The position numbers and the translations under genes are program-made. Of a stretch of 64,000 nucleotides of DNA, positions 26,032 to 35,311 are shown in pieces; position 1 is the stretch's first letter, and every line of letters starts with the position of its first letter. The stretch is from Paenibacillus wynnii (lineage in GTDB: Bacteria > Bacillota > Bacilli > Paenibacillales > Paenibacillaceae): positions 62,001 through 126,000 of the forward strand of contig NZ_JAUSTK010000004.1 of NCBI RefSeq assembly GCF_030812855.1, read 5' to 3'. Below the pieces are notes generated by a model that was not told where the DNA came from, did not search any database, and saw nothing but the letters and a program-made list of their open reading frames with translations.

Positions 26032-28005
26032 TTATTCGTAGCGTAAAGATTCCATAGGGTCGAGCTTAGCCGCTTTGGATGAAGGCAATAGACCCGCGAC
26101 AACACTGATTAATGTACTGACACAAAGGCCGAATATCAAGTAAGTAGCAGACAGTCTGACTAATTCTACACCAAAGACATTAGATAGAACACTATTCAGT
26201 CCGAGGCTAATGATCCAAGCTGCTATTACGGCAATCAATCCGCTAAACAACCCCAATAATGCGGATTCTGAGAAGAAGATACGGCGAATATCCTTCTTAC
26301 GCGCGCCGATCGCCCGCAAAATACCAATCTCTCTCGTTCTTTCCACAACACTAATATTCAAGACTACCAAAATCATGATGCCTGAGACTAGTAATGATAT
26401 ACCAGCTATGGCAGACAGCACCCATGATGCCATTTTCAAATACGTTGTAACTCTCTCCATAATACTAGCTAGAGGAGAACTTTGGAATCCATCCGTTTTG
26501 ATCACTTCTTTAATTCCCGCTACATCATTAATATTTTCCGCATAAGCATTAAGTTGAGTGGGCTGAAGGGTTAAACCTTGTTCGCTGTAGGCATTCTCAA
26601 GCGTTGTGAACGAAGTGTAGGCGTTAGCTCCACTCATTGGACCTCTATCTTCCTGCTTATATATCCCTGAGACCACCCAATCCGCTTCAACAGTAACCGG
26701 CCGGTTCTGATCATTCATTTCGTTCATATACAAGTGGACCTTTTTACCTACCAGGGATTGATAGGTCTCTTCACTGCTAAGACCTTTTGCAAAACTTGCC
26801 GTTAGGAGGATTTCGTTCTCCAAAGGCAATGCACCTTTTTCTATATCTTCAGCTTTGATTGAATCTGTGATTGTCCCAACTGAAGAGAGTACTTTATTCG
26901 TATCATTGAACACCATATTGTTTTTGCCACTGATCGTTATAACTTTTTCGACTCGGTCCACATTTTTAATACCACTTACGGTTATGATATCCTGCTCCGT
27001 GAAGGGCTCATTTGATAGTTGCTGCATGGGACCGCCATTTTGCTGCTCTCCTACTGTTTCTGCTGACTTTGCAGGCTTTACCACATCAACTAAAAGGGGG
27101 TTCAAACTCGAATTAATCTGGTCATTCATATAACCTGTTATCCCATTTCCAAGAGAGAGCATTAGAATAACACTTAAAATTCCGATAGCCCCGCCGACAG
27201 CAACGAGAGTATTCCGCTTTGAATTCAAAATCATATTTTTGATGGCCAGTTTGAAGGAGGCTGTGAAGCTAAGGTTCTTTCCTTTTTTCTCTTCCGTCTC
27301 TTTAACGGACAAATAGCGTTCTTTCAAAAACTGATCTTCCTTAATGCACCCATCCTCTACGGAAACAATTCGACTCCCAAAGCTTGCTACACGCTGTGAA
27401 TGGGTTACTGTAATGATGAGGACACCTTTTTTCGCAATGGAATCCAACAGCTCCAGTATTTGCTCACTGGTTTCCTGATCGAGCGAACCTGTAGGCTCAT
27501 CTGCAAGTATAATATCCGGATCATTGGAAAGCGCCCGGGCAATCGCTACACGCTGCTTTTGACCCCCGGACAGCTGATTTGGACGTTTAGCCAAGTGATC
27601 CTTTAAGCCGATTTCCGTAAGAATTTCCTTAGCACGCTGAGTACGTTCTTGAGTACTATGGTCTGTCATTTGCATAGCAATCATTACATTTTCAAGGACG
27701 GACAAATGAGGAATTAAGTTAAAGCTCTGAAAAATAAAGCCAATCTTATCTTTACGGTAAGCATCAATTTCGACTTCCTTCATCGTGCGCAGGGTCTTCC
27801 CCTGAATGAGAACGTCACCTTCGTAATCAGAGTCCATTCCTCCGATTATATTCATAAGTGTAGACTTGCCTGATCCGGATTCGCCCAAGATCGATACAAA
27901 TTCACCACTTTCAAATTTTACATTTACATCCTTAAGTACAGGCACCCTCTCTTTACCGGCCAGCAAGTAAGATTTATTCAAGTGTTTGATTTCTAATAAT
28001 GACAT
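26032..28005 (-). CDS. MacB-like ABC exporter, ATPase and permease fused
   Basis: 657 residues. The N-terminal 230 form an ABC ATPase: Walker A GESGSGKST, signature LSGGQKQR, Walker B IILADEPTGSLD, H-loop ITVTHS. A membrane segment near residue 265 (TLVAVGGAIGILSVILMLSL), an extracellular MacB_PCD-like domain, and three C-terminal segments with the FtsX pattern (VVERTREIGILRAIGARKKDIRRIFFSE) follow. Such proteins export peptides or macrolides, or act as mechanotransmission pumps. In Gram-positives the ATPase and permease are usually separate genes, so the fusion is notable. It has GGAGG before the ATG and its own terminator. Confidence 0.9.
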   Translation of the reverse strand: MSLLEIKHLNKSYLLAGKERVPVLKDVNVKFESGEFVSILGESGSGKSTLMNIIGGMDSDYEGDVLIQGKTLRTMKEVEIDAYRKDKIGFIFQSFNLIPHLSVLENVMIAMQMTDHSTQERTQRAKEILTEIGLKDHLAKRPNQLSGGQKQRVAIARALSNDPDIILADEPTGSLDQETSEQILELLDSIAKKGVLIITVTHSQRVASFGSRIVSVEDGCIKEDQFLKERYLSVKETEEKKGKNLSFTASFKLAIKNMILNSKRNTLVAVGGAIGILSVILMLSLGNGITGYMNDQINSSLNPLLVDVVKPAKSAETVGEQQNGGPMQQLSNEPFTEQDIITVSGIKNVDRVEKVITISGKNNMVFNDTNKVLSSVGTITDSIKAEDIEKGALPLENEILLTASFAKGLSSEETYQSLVGKKVHLYMNEMNDQNRPVTVEADWVVSGIYKQEDRGPMSGANAYTSFTTLENAYSEQGLTLQPTQLNAYAENINDVAGIKEVIKTDGFQSSPLASIMERVTTYLKMASWVLSAIAGISLLVSGIMILVVLNISVVERTREIGILRAIGARKKDIRRIFFSESALLGLFSGLIAVIAAWIISLGLNSVLSNVFGVELVRLSATYLIFGLCVSTLISVVAGLLPSSKAAKLDPMESLRYE

Positions 28006-28365
28006 TTTTATTCCTCCATATCCTATTATTCATCTCTATCTCTACCTTCCACTAAATTCTAACACTTCTTTGTGAACTGAATATGTACTGGACTTATATT
28101 ATCTAAGATGAACTTAAGATATTAACTTAAGGCTCAGGTGTCACTACCGTGAAGATTTGGACTTCCGGCCGCTGTTGTAGTAAGACTTTCTTTGATTTAA
28201 CCCGCTTTAGCGGTTGAAATCCGGATACAGCTTATCTTTCGAAACGAGCTTCCTGCGGAAAGCTTTCAGGCGGTCGCTATCGCTCCTACAGTTCCAAATT
28301 CCCCTTTCGTTCCTTCTCGCTTTTTGTTATTTTCTTTAGTTCAACTTATATAATTTTAGAATAAA
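28006..28365. other. Intergenic region upstream of the MacB-like gene (360 bp)
   Basis: No gene was found. It contains the ABC gene's leader with one AACTGAATAT motif (28075-28084), two ACTTAAG copies 13 bases apart (28112-28118 and 28125-28131), and a decayed repeat (about 28165-28320). That repeat shares TTTAGCGGTTGAAATCCGG-like words with the leader of the IS element next to it (CTTAGCGGTGAAAATCCGG at about 28507-28525). The right end meets the IS at 28366. Confidence 0.5.
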
Positions 28366-28607
28366 GGGGCTGTCCCATAAGCCATGAAAAGGCTACTTGG
28401 GACGGCCCCGCTGTTTTTGAGTTGGATTGACTTGTGCACTTGGTGTGGACGCTCCACGAACGGACCGTTGCTCCAACGCTGTTGTGTCCAGATTTTTTTA
28501 ATTCCCCTTAGCGGTGAAAATCCGGACACAAAGGCGACCGCTACCGCTTTTCCGCAATCATTCCGTCCTCTCCGCTGGTTTCAGCGGAAAAATCATACTC
28601 AAAATCT

Positions 28608-29004
28608 GGCTCTTTCTCGAAATCAGTGCTTGATTTTCTGTTTACGTCACTGTGCCGGGAACGATTTCGATTTAACTTCGCCTGATGTTTCACCGGGTTT
28701 GGGGCAACTACGTCTTACAGGTAGCGAATCCGGGTTGCGGACCAGTCCTTCGGTGAATTAGAGGGGAAAATGCCTGCTAATACCGACCGAAACGCCATGA
28801 ATATGAGATTAAAGGGAAAATATCCCTATAATCTTACCCATTCCGTCCCAAAGAGGTATATCCTCAAAATTAGCGGGTGAAATTCCCTCTAATTGCCCAA
28901 ACGGGGTAGCGGGAGCAGAAATAGAGGGAGAAAATTCCTCTATTGGGCGTAACGGATTTCTGTCTTTCTCGTCACCTGTCAAGAACTGATTTTAGTGTTG
29001 AGCC
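28608..29004. mobile_element. ISL3-like MITE inserted in IS copy A (397 bp)
   Basis: The ends are inverted repeats of 26 bases, 18 of them matching: both start GGCTC and share AAATCAGT-n-CTTGA after a 7-base mismatch (28608-28633 and 28979-29004). The element is flanked by direct copies of CAAAATCT at 28600-28607 and 29005-29012. Copy B has a single CAAAATCT at the same place (47232-47239, reverse). That is the mark of an 8-bp target duplication. GGCTC ends and 8-bp duplications fit the ISL3 family. No transposase is inside, only the palindrome array and a GC-rich left part. Confidence 0.8.
28754..28950. repeat. Array of four imperfect palindromes inside the MITE
   Basis: Units at about 28754-28783, 28802-28836, 28867-28898 and 28916-28950, each of the form TTAGAGGG, an A/T core, CCCTCTAA with changes in one arm. 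Spacing is about 50 bases. They match in design the array at 10548-10757, which is not in a recognisable MITE. Confidence 0.55.
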
Positions 29005-29087
29005 CAAAATCTTCATTGAAATCACAAAAAGAAATCGCCCTTTGGTAAAATGGAAGTACCAGCAACCATTTCAAAGGAGCGATTTCT

Positions 29088-29744
29088 TTGTACATTCAAT
29101 ATACCATGGCCCAACTTTACCTGCCAATGGATTTAGAAGAAGAAATCCCGAGCCATCACCTCGTTCGTGTCGTCAATACCGCCGTCAACCGGCTAGACGA
29201 CGCTTTCTTTGCCGCAGCGTATCCGGGAGGTGGCCGCGACAGCTATCACAAAGAGAAAAGTAAAGCCTGGAAAAGCCAGGACGGAAAGATTGAAAACTGG
29301 AATTACGACGAGGAGCAAGATACGTGGACCTGTAAGGCTGGACGAACTCTTCATTTTCGCTACGAGAGCAAAGAAAGAACGGAAAGTGGATACGAAATTC
29401 GTAAACGTCATTATCGAAGCGCAAGTTGCGAAGACTGTCCATTAAAATCTAGCTGTACAAAAGTTACAGGGAACCGAGAAGTCACGGTCAGTATGGAAGC
29501 CCTACGTTACCGAAATTAGGCAAGGGAACTATTGCGAAGTGAGGAAGGATATGGCCTGGCGGTTCGAAGAATGATTGAACCGGAACGTGTGTTTGGACAA
29601 CTGAAGAACAACCGGGGATTCCGGCGTTTCCTGCTTCGAGGGTTGCCAAAAGTGACGCTCGAAGTCGGATGGCTTTCACTTGCCCATAACCTGCTAAAGC
29701 AGGCCACTACGGACCGAAAACGAAAACGAGCCAGTGTCCAATAA
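29088..29744 (+). pseudogene. IS1182-like transposase remnant, copy A (internal deletion and stop)
   Basis: The TTG at 29088 follows AAAGGAG. The frame reads MYIQYTMAQLYLPMD, then VVNTAVNRLDDAFF and GGGRDSYH, as in copy B. It then jumps directly to a region (KEKSKAWKSQ, CEDCPLKSSC) that comes far downstream in full-length relatives. The middle catalytic core is missing. A TAG stops the frame at 29517, just before ARELLRSEEGY-type codons that continue in the same frame to 29744. The deletion joins two SYH/TYH-like sites, which suggests short-homology recombination. It cannot encode an active enzyme. Confidence 0.85.
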
Positions 29745-29882
29745 CCCGGAGTCTGGCTCGTCTTTTAGCTTTTAAGGCTTTGAACTACGAAAAGCTATCT
29801 TATTCATCAAAAATATCTACTTTTTGAGACAGCCCCTTGCTAATTAGACTCTACAGGTCCCTGGTGTTTACTTCTTCATCCT

Positions 29883-32537
29883 CTATATTTCCTCATCCCT
29901 TATCGCATCAATAATACTTTCTCTCTTTATTTTGGTACCCGTTATCCAGTAAGCCAAACCTACGCAGCTAACGATAAAAGGGAGGAAGAGAACGACGTAA
30001 CCCCATGGCGCATTTGATATAAAGGTCTCCCATGTCACACTGCTCGCGTTCCTCAGCATGATGCTGCATCCACCTATGAGCAAAGGTATTGACAGCAGCA
30101 AAGGGATACATCCAAAAAATACACCTTCAAGCAACAGCATCCTGTTCATTCCTTTAGGAGACAGCCCGGAACTGCGGAGCACTGCAAATTGTCTTCTTCG
30201 TGCCATAAGATTTCCGGACACAGCGGTGAAGGCTCCGGTGATTCCGACGATTCCGAGGAATATTGAGAAACCGATAATAAGTATCGCAACGGATCGCATC
30301 AGTTTGTTATAATACGATTCTTGATCAATCAAGGATCGTGTATTCCAATCCTCCTTCGGAAGATATTGGCTTAGTATCGTATTGGCCTGATCTTGAGCTT
30401 CGGCTAGATTTTCACGCGGAATATACATCTTATAGGTAATTCTCTGATAATCCAGCCCCCGTTCTGGATTGAGGTTCAGCACTATATTCTCGTAAGTTTC
30501 CATAGGCACCATAACAATAAGACCAAAGGGATAATAATATTGATCCAGTTCAGGATATTGTTGGGTAAGTGCTCCTACCTTTAGCGTATAACCTTTTAAA
30601 TTATGAATATCAATCTGGGCTCTTTCTTCAACAGCAAGCGAATCTCCTACAGCAATATCGAGATATTCAGTTAGGGGAGCTTGGAGCTTGTCTATAATTG
30701 TATTAATATTACCACTAGTGTAATTAACGACAATTCCTTTATGCTCGGCCGGAATCTTAAACTGCGCGGGATCAGCACCCGCCTTCTTAGCATATTCTGC
30801 AAAGGAAGCGGCATCTAGGCCCTTCAATTCCACAAATATACGCGGGCGCACTCCTTCCCGCTCCAGATTGTACCTCCCAAAGTAGTGGTTCTTATACCCT
30901 CCGACTGCACGAAAATCAGGACTTAATCTCTCCTCATCCAATAACAAGCTATGGTACGAATCACGGTACAATACCTGTTTTTGGATACCCGGAATACCGG
31001 AAAGTTCCTTCAGCATGAGTGGAGCGGGATCTTTCAAGATGTCCGCTGATACCGTCAGAGTATATGTTCTTCCGGCAAGCATCTGCTTTTGGTCCATGAT
31101 CCAGATCGCTGCAAAACTCTGAAATCCTAGAAACAGCGTGATACATAATGTCAAGGAGATCATAGTCGTTCGGTATGCCTTTTTATTAGCATGCAGGGCG
31201 TTAATTGCAAGCTCTCCTTCAAACCCGAACCATCTACGTATCCATCGGTGATCTCTAGTCTTCTTAAGATTAATAGATCCCGGTGAATTACGGACAGCCT
31301 CAATGGGCAGTAGCTTTCCAAGCTTGATTGCGGGACCCCACGCGGATAATAGAACAGTGAACACGCTCGCAAGGATAGATATCAGTATAATCTCCCAGGA
31401 GAAAACAACCTGAAGGTGCATATCCATATTATCTTTTAACAGGGACATCACAAATTTAATAAGTATTAGCATACTTGTGTAGCCAAGGGTAATACCCAGA
31501 GGAATCGCCAAACTGGCAAGAATAAAAGCTTCCATTAAGACACAATATCGGATTTGCTTCGGTGTAGCTCCCACGCTTTTGAGGATACCAAGTTGTTTGA
31601 TTTGGCTTTCAGATGTAACTGTAAAGGCATTATAGATAAGAATAATGAACAGAAGCATGACCAGACCCATCGACAGAAAAGCTGAGAGTAAATAGCCGGA
31701 TAAGCCGGTATTTCTACCATAACCATTAGGGTCTCTAACTCCATACAATTCCAAGAGAGGGGTGTTGTATGTTATTACAGATTGACCTTCATCATTAAGC
31801 TTCACTCCGCTATTGGCAGCCAGCAGAGGGAACACTTCGTAGGCTTTACGGATGTTTTTCAAACTAGCCGATACCGTGTATTGCCCTTCTGGTAAGGGTG
31901 ATTGCGTATCCATGAATCCATAAGAGTCATAACAGGGGTAAGAGGAGACCCCTTTCACATTCAGCGAACCTGTAATCGTAACCGTTAGTTCCCCAGTAGC
32001 TAGAAAGGTTTCTCCCTCTAAACGGGGAGAGTCCACGGCTATCGTGTTCCCTTCAAGTACACGCTCTCCCATAGGAAGAATTAGTGTATCACCGATCTTA
32101 TATTGGGGATTCTCGGAGAAGAATAGTTTGGAGACCACAATTTCTCCGCTTTTCGCGGGGAGCCTCCCTTCTAGCAACAATTTCAAGTTGATGGTTGTTC
32201 CCCACGAATTGGGACTCAGTGGGGTGATACTTATATAGGAGCGCGATGCATCTGATAGCTTCAGAGTTTGAGCATGCGACTGTAAGTATACCTCTTTTAC
32301 TTGGGGATTCTTCTGTATGTACTTCAAACGTTCCTGTGGAATGGGTTCCTCGAATCGTCCCTGCCAGCTACCTCTGGAGGCAATCGTCATGTCAATTTTA
32401 TTGAGCCAATCAGTATGGCTGTACACGCCCAAAGCACAGATTAAGGAAGATGCAACTAGGATAGCTATGAATATAAAAACACTGTTACGCCGGTTTTCTA
32501 TCAGATGGGAGAGCACATATTCACGGATGATTTTCAT
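29883..32537 (-). CDS. ABC transporter permease with two FtsX domains
   Basis: An 884-residue membrane protein. It has one N-terminal membrane segment, an extracellular region, a first FtsX block of three segments around residues 280-400 (SQIKQLGILKSVGATPKQIRY), a central segment, a second extracellular region and a final FtsX block (LMARRRQFAVLRSSGLSPKGMN). This is the layout of permeases in antimicrobial-peptide or lipid-mobilising exporters. Its ATG overlaps the stop of the ATPase gene by four bases (ATGA). It ends the operon RR-kinase-ATPase-permease. Its substrate is unknown; peptide antibiotics are the usual guess. Confidence 0.9.
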   Translation of the reverse strand: MKIIREYVLSHLIENRRNSVFIFIAILVASSLICALGVYSHTDWLNKIDMTIASRGSWQGRFEEPIPQERLKYIQKNPQVKEVYLQSHAQTLKLSDASRSYISITPLSPNSWGTTINLKLLLEGRLPAKSGEIVVSKLFFSENPQYKIGDTLILPMGERVLEGNTIAVDSPRLEGETFLATGELTVTITGSLNVKGVSSYPCYDSYGFMDTQSPLPEGQYTVSASLKNIRKAYEVFPLLAANSGVKLNDEGQSVITYNTPLLELYGVRDPNGYGRNTGLSGYLLSAFLSMGLVMLLFIILIYNAFTVTSESQIKQLGILKSVGATPKQIRYCVLMEAFILASLAIPLGITLGYTSMLILIKFVMSLLKDNMDMHLQVVFSWEIILISILASVFTVLLSAWGPAIKLGKLLPIEAVRNSPGSINLKKTRDHRWIRRWFGFEGELAINALHANKKAYRTTMISLTLCITLFLGFQSFAAIWIMDQKQMLAGRTYTLTVSADILKDPAPLMLKELSGIPGIQKQVLYRDSYHSLLLDEERLSPDFRAVGGYKNHYFGRYNLEREGVRPRIFVELKGLDAASFAEYAKKAGADPAQFKIPAEHKGIVVNYTSGNINTIIDKLQAPLTEYLDIAVGDSLAVEERAQIDIHNLKGYTLKVGALTQQYPELDQYYYPFGLIVMVPMETYENIVLNLNPERGLDYQRITYKMYIPRENLAEAQDQANTILSQYLPKEDWNTRSLIDQESYYNKLMRSVAILIIGFSIFLGIVGITGAFTAVSGNLMARRRQFAVLRSSGLSPKGMNRMLLLEGVFFGCIPLLLSIPLLIGGCSIMLRNASSVTWETFISNAPWGYVVLFLPFIVSCVGLAYWITGTKIKRESIIDAIRDEEI

Positions 32538-33217
32538 TTCCGAACCGCCTCGTCAGAAGCTATACTACCATCCTCAATCTGAATAATGCGATCTGCTTCC
32601 AACGCTATTTTCTCATTATGGGTAATGAGCAGGACGGTCTGATTGAATTTCTGATTAGAGAGCTTAAGAAGCTCAATCGTCTCCTCCGTATTCTTTTTAT
32701 CTAGATTTCCGGTAGGCTCGTCTGCCAGAATAATAGCAGGTCGGTAAATCAATGAACGGGCAATAGCTACCCGCTGCTGTTGTCCTCCTGAAAGCTGATT
32801 GGGTAAATGCTTGAGCCGATTCTCAAGACCCAGTGTACGGATAATCTCTTTGAACTGTTCTTCGTCCGGATCTCTGCCATCCAGCAGAAGTGGGAGCCTA
32901 ATATTCTTATTCACATCTAGAGTGGGAATCAGATTATAAAACTGATAAATCAGACCCACCTTTCTCCTCCTAAATATAGCAAGCTGCTCTTCATTAAGTT
33001 TAGATATATCCTGGTTTTCAATGGATATTGTTCCATGTGTGGGTCGGTCAACGCCCCCCAGCATATGCAAAAGTGTAGATTTCCCTGAGCCTGACGGGCC
33101 CATAATGGCTACGAATTCCCCCCTTTGCACCGAAAGATTCACTTCGTGAAGTGCGGTTACTATCGTCTCACCAGATCCATAGGTTTTGGTTAAATGTTCA
33201 CAGCGCAATATCTCCAT
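32534..33217 (-). CDS. ABC transporter ATPase (LolD/MacB type)
   Basis: A 227-residue ATPase with Walker A GPSGSGKST, Q-loop, signature LSGGQQQR, Walker B IILADEPTGNLD and H-loop LLITHNEK. It belongs to the group that pairs with FtsX-type permeases. The ATG follows AAAGGAGG. It overlaps the permease by four bases, so the pair is translated together. The kinase gene ends 67 bases upstream. By the usual logic of such loci, the two-component system upstream controls this exporter. Confidence 0.93.
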   Translation of the reverse strand: MEILRCEHLTKTYGSGETIVTALHEVNLSVQRGEFVAIMGPSGSGKSTLLHMLGGVDRPTHGTISIENQDISKLNEEQLAIFRRRKVGLIYQFYNLIPTLDVNKNIRLPLLLDGRDPDEEQFKEIIRTLGLENRLKHLPNQLSGGQQQRVAIARSLIYRPAIILADEPTGNLDKKNTEETIELLKLSNQKFNQTVLLITHNEKIALEADRIIQIEDGSIASDEAVRK

Positions 33218-33284
33218 CTGTACGAACCTCCTTTATGCAGCCATTATACTCGCCCAAAATGACATTCCGGTGACAAACCAGAAT

Positions 33285-34475
33285 TCAGCGCGTATACATT
33301 TTTACGATAAATCGTGCTCCACCCTCCGGCCGATTCTCTGCCCGAATGGTGCCCTTCTGCTTCTCAAAGATTGATTTGGCCATCGCAAGCCCGATACCCA
33401 CGCTATTCTTATGGGCATTTCTCCCTTTGTAAAACCGCTCGAACAAACGTGGAATATCCTCCTTCACGAACCCTAGACCGCTATCCTCCACCACGATTTT
33501 CGTAAAAATAGGGTTTTGCTCGTAGCTGAGCAAAATAGTCCCACCCTCAGGGGTATGTTCGGAGCAATTCTTGATTAGATTGATCAGCGCTTCCACACTC
33601 CAATACCAATCTCCACAATAGAATACGGTTGGCGCGGACTGAAGGATTAGGGTCTGTCTCTTCTGGCTGATGACCTTTTCCAACGGTTCCGAAGCACTTG
33701 TGAGCATCTCAAACACATTAATCGGTTCCTGCCGCATTTCCAGAGTTCCGGCATCCAGTCTGGATAATGTCAGCAGTCTTGAAACCAGATGTTCCAGCCG
33801 AGTCATTTGACCATGAATCTTTTCTATATATAGAAGTTCCTCCCTATCCCTATTGCTGTCCAAGAGCAGCTCCGTCATCAAAAATACGGAGGTAATCGGA
33901 GTTTTAAGCTGGTGAGCGATGTCCGCCAGATTGTCCGCCAAGGATTGCCGTTCCTTCAAAGCTGTTTCACGAGTCTGGCGAAGTTCCACAACTGTCTTAT
34001 ACATTTCATCCTCTAGTAAAGAAAATTCATCTTCCTGAACCCGGTGAAAAACACCTTCCTGCCTTCGGTTAATGGAACTTAGATAGCTAGTTAGTTCATT
34101 GATTCGCACTCTTTTTTTCCTCGAAAAACCACATAGGGTCACGGTGAACAGCAGAAATAAAAGTCCCCAAACCCAAAGGCTATGTGTAATGGTGGCCCAG
34201 AGGTTTTCTCCGAAAAACAACCGTTGGGTGTAACCATATTTGTTCATGATTTTGAAACCAAGTTGTGATCCTTCAGTTTTCGGGTGGTTGAGTCCTTGTA
34301 TCAAGGATTCTTCGAGATCCGGGTGTTGGCTATATACAGCTCCTATTAAGTAGGCAGTATGGTTATACGTTGTATTTGATATTGTCCTGGACGCCAGAAT
34401 ACCCATCAATAGTCCAATACATGTAGCGATTACAAAACCTATAACTAGAGCCAGGGCTAACTGTTTTCTACTCAT
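33285..34475 (-). CDS. Sensor histidine kinase of the ABC exporter operon
   Basis: A 396-residue kinase with two membrane segments (QLALALVIGFVIATCIGLLMGI and SLWVWGLLFLLFTVTLCGF) around a short extracellular region. A coiled coil follows, then the H-box DIAHQLKTPITS, the N-box NLIKNCSEH and the G-boxes VEDSGLGF and GIGLAMAK. The start is placed at ATG 34475, eight bases inside the end of the response regulator gene, with a GGAAG site; longer frames extend to 34535 but would overlap more. The short sensor suggests it reads the exporter rather than a ligand itself, which is inference. Confidence 0.9.
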   Translation of the reverse strand: MSRKQLALALVIGFVIATCIGLLMGILASRTISNTTYNHTAYLIGAVYSQHPDLEESLIQGLNHPKTEGSQLGFKIMNKYGYTQRLFFGENLWATITHSLWVWGLLFLLFTVTLCGFSRKKRVRINELTSYLSSINRRQEGVFHRVQEDEFSLLEDEMYKTVVELRQTRETALKERQSLADNLADIAHQLKTPITSVFLMTELLLDSNRDREELLYIEKIHGQMTRLEHLVSRLLTLSRLDAGTLEMRQEPINVFEMLTSASEPLEKVISQKRQTLILQSAPTVFYCGDWYWSVEALINLIKNCSEHTPEGGTILLSYEQNPIFTKIVVEDSGLGFVKEDIPRLFERFYKGRNAHKNSVGIGLAMAKSIFEKQKGTIRAENRPEGGARFIVKMYTR

Positions 34476-35148
34476 CAGCATCTTCCGCTCTGTAGCCGAT
34501 TCCGCGAATCGTTTTAATGCAGGATGGATTTCCAAGCTTCTCTCGGAGTCTCTTCATGGTTACGGTCAATGTGTTGTCATTTACAAAAGCGCCGTCCATA
34601 TCCCATAAGCTTTCAAGTAGAATTCTACGGGTTAAGGTTTTATTTTTGTTCTCCAAAAGAATTAGAAGCAGCCGGTATTCGCTGGCGGTCAGCATCACCT
34701 CTTTATCATCACAAAACACCTGAGTCTTGTTCTTATCCAGCAAAATTCCTTCACAGGAAGGGTTGTTTGTTGTGGGTACTACTCTGCCCCGGCGAAGCAC
34801 GGCGTTAATACGGGAGAACAAAATACTTAACTGAAACGGCTTTATAATATAGTCGTCTGCACCCATGTCAAGTCCCCTTACAACATCCTTCGCATCGTCC
34901 CGAACCGTTAGAAAAATAACAGGTGTACTTGAGTTTTTTTTCATATAAGCGCACAGCTCGTACCCATTTCCATCAGGAAGATTCCAATCCAACAGTATTA
35001 GATCAAACGGTTGGGTTTGCAAAATTGTTTTTGCCTTATGAACACTTTCTGCGCAGGTTACCATAAAGTTCCTCTTTTGCATAAATACCTGAATTCCATA
35101 GGCAATAGTCTCATCATCTTCAACGATTAGTAATTGTTGTCTTCCCAT
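34468..35148 (-). CDS. OmpR/PhoB-family response regulator
   Basis: A 226-residue protein with a receiver domain (acidic pair LLIVEDDET, phospho-Asp in LILLDWNLPDGNG, Lys in YIIKPFQL) and a C-terminal winged helix (LLILLENKNKTLTRRILLESLWD, then TVTMKRLREKLG). It is the first gene of the four-gene operon that includes the histidine kinase, ATPase and permease. An AAGGAGTG site precedes the ATG. It probably activates the exporter when the kinase is stimulated. The response regulator lies upstream of the kinase, which overlaps it by eight bases. Confidence 0.93.
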   Translation of the reverse strand: MGRQQLLIVEDDETIAYGIQVFMQKRNFMVTCAESVHKAKTILQTQPFDLILLDWNLPDGNGYELCAYMKKNSSTPVIFLTVRDDAKDVVRGLDMGADDYIIKPFQLSILFSRINAVLRRGRVVPTTNNPSCEGILLDKNKTQVFCDDKEVMLTASEYRLLLILLENKNKTLTRRILLESLWDMDGAFVNDNTLTVTMKRLREKLGNPSCIKTIRGIGYRAEDADE

Positions 35149-35240
35149 ATTCGCACTCCTTGAACGTCATTTGCTTTATATGTATAGATACTTCTATAAG
35201 GTTAGTATAACTGCTGAGACATCAATCGTTATATTATTCC

Positions 35241-35270
35241 ATCAAAAAAAGCCGCCAAAGCGACGGCTTT
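35241..35270 (-). terminator. Intrinsic terminator of the amino acid permease gene
   Basis: Minus strand: AAAGCCG/CGGCTTT stem (35264-35270 with 35248-35254), loop of nine, then TTTTGATGG. It is 41 bases after the stop codon at 35312. Confidence 0.82.
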
Positions 35271-35311
35271 ATCTCTTACTCAATCGTCCGTGTTATAAAC
35301 TCATCATAAAC

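Larger units (their letters stand above)
28366..29836 (+). mobile_element. Decayed IS1182-like element, copy A (with nested MITE)
   Basis: The left end at 28366 begins GGGGCTGTCCCATAAG and the right end reads GACAGCCCC (29828-29836). The same ends flank copy B at 46151-47469, in the opposite orientation. The first about 240 bases match the leader of copy B with scattered changes, then an extra 405 bases (MITE plus target duplication) interrupt it. The transposase is truncated and carries an in-frame stop. The terminal hairpins (GGGGC..GTCCCA with TGGGAC.GCCCC) resemble terminators and should block readthrough. The family call rests on the transposase type and is moderately sure. Confidence 0.85.

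Noticed and set aside
28384..28761. A 125-codon open frame at the left end of IS copy A
   Set aside because: It lies in the non-coding leader shared with copy B, crosses the MITE boundary, has no family pattern and no ribosome site.
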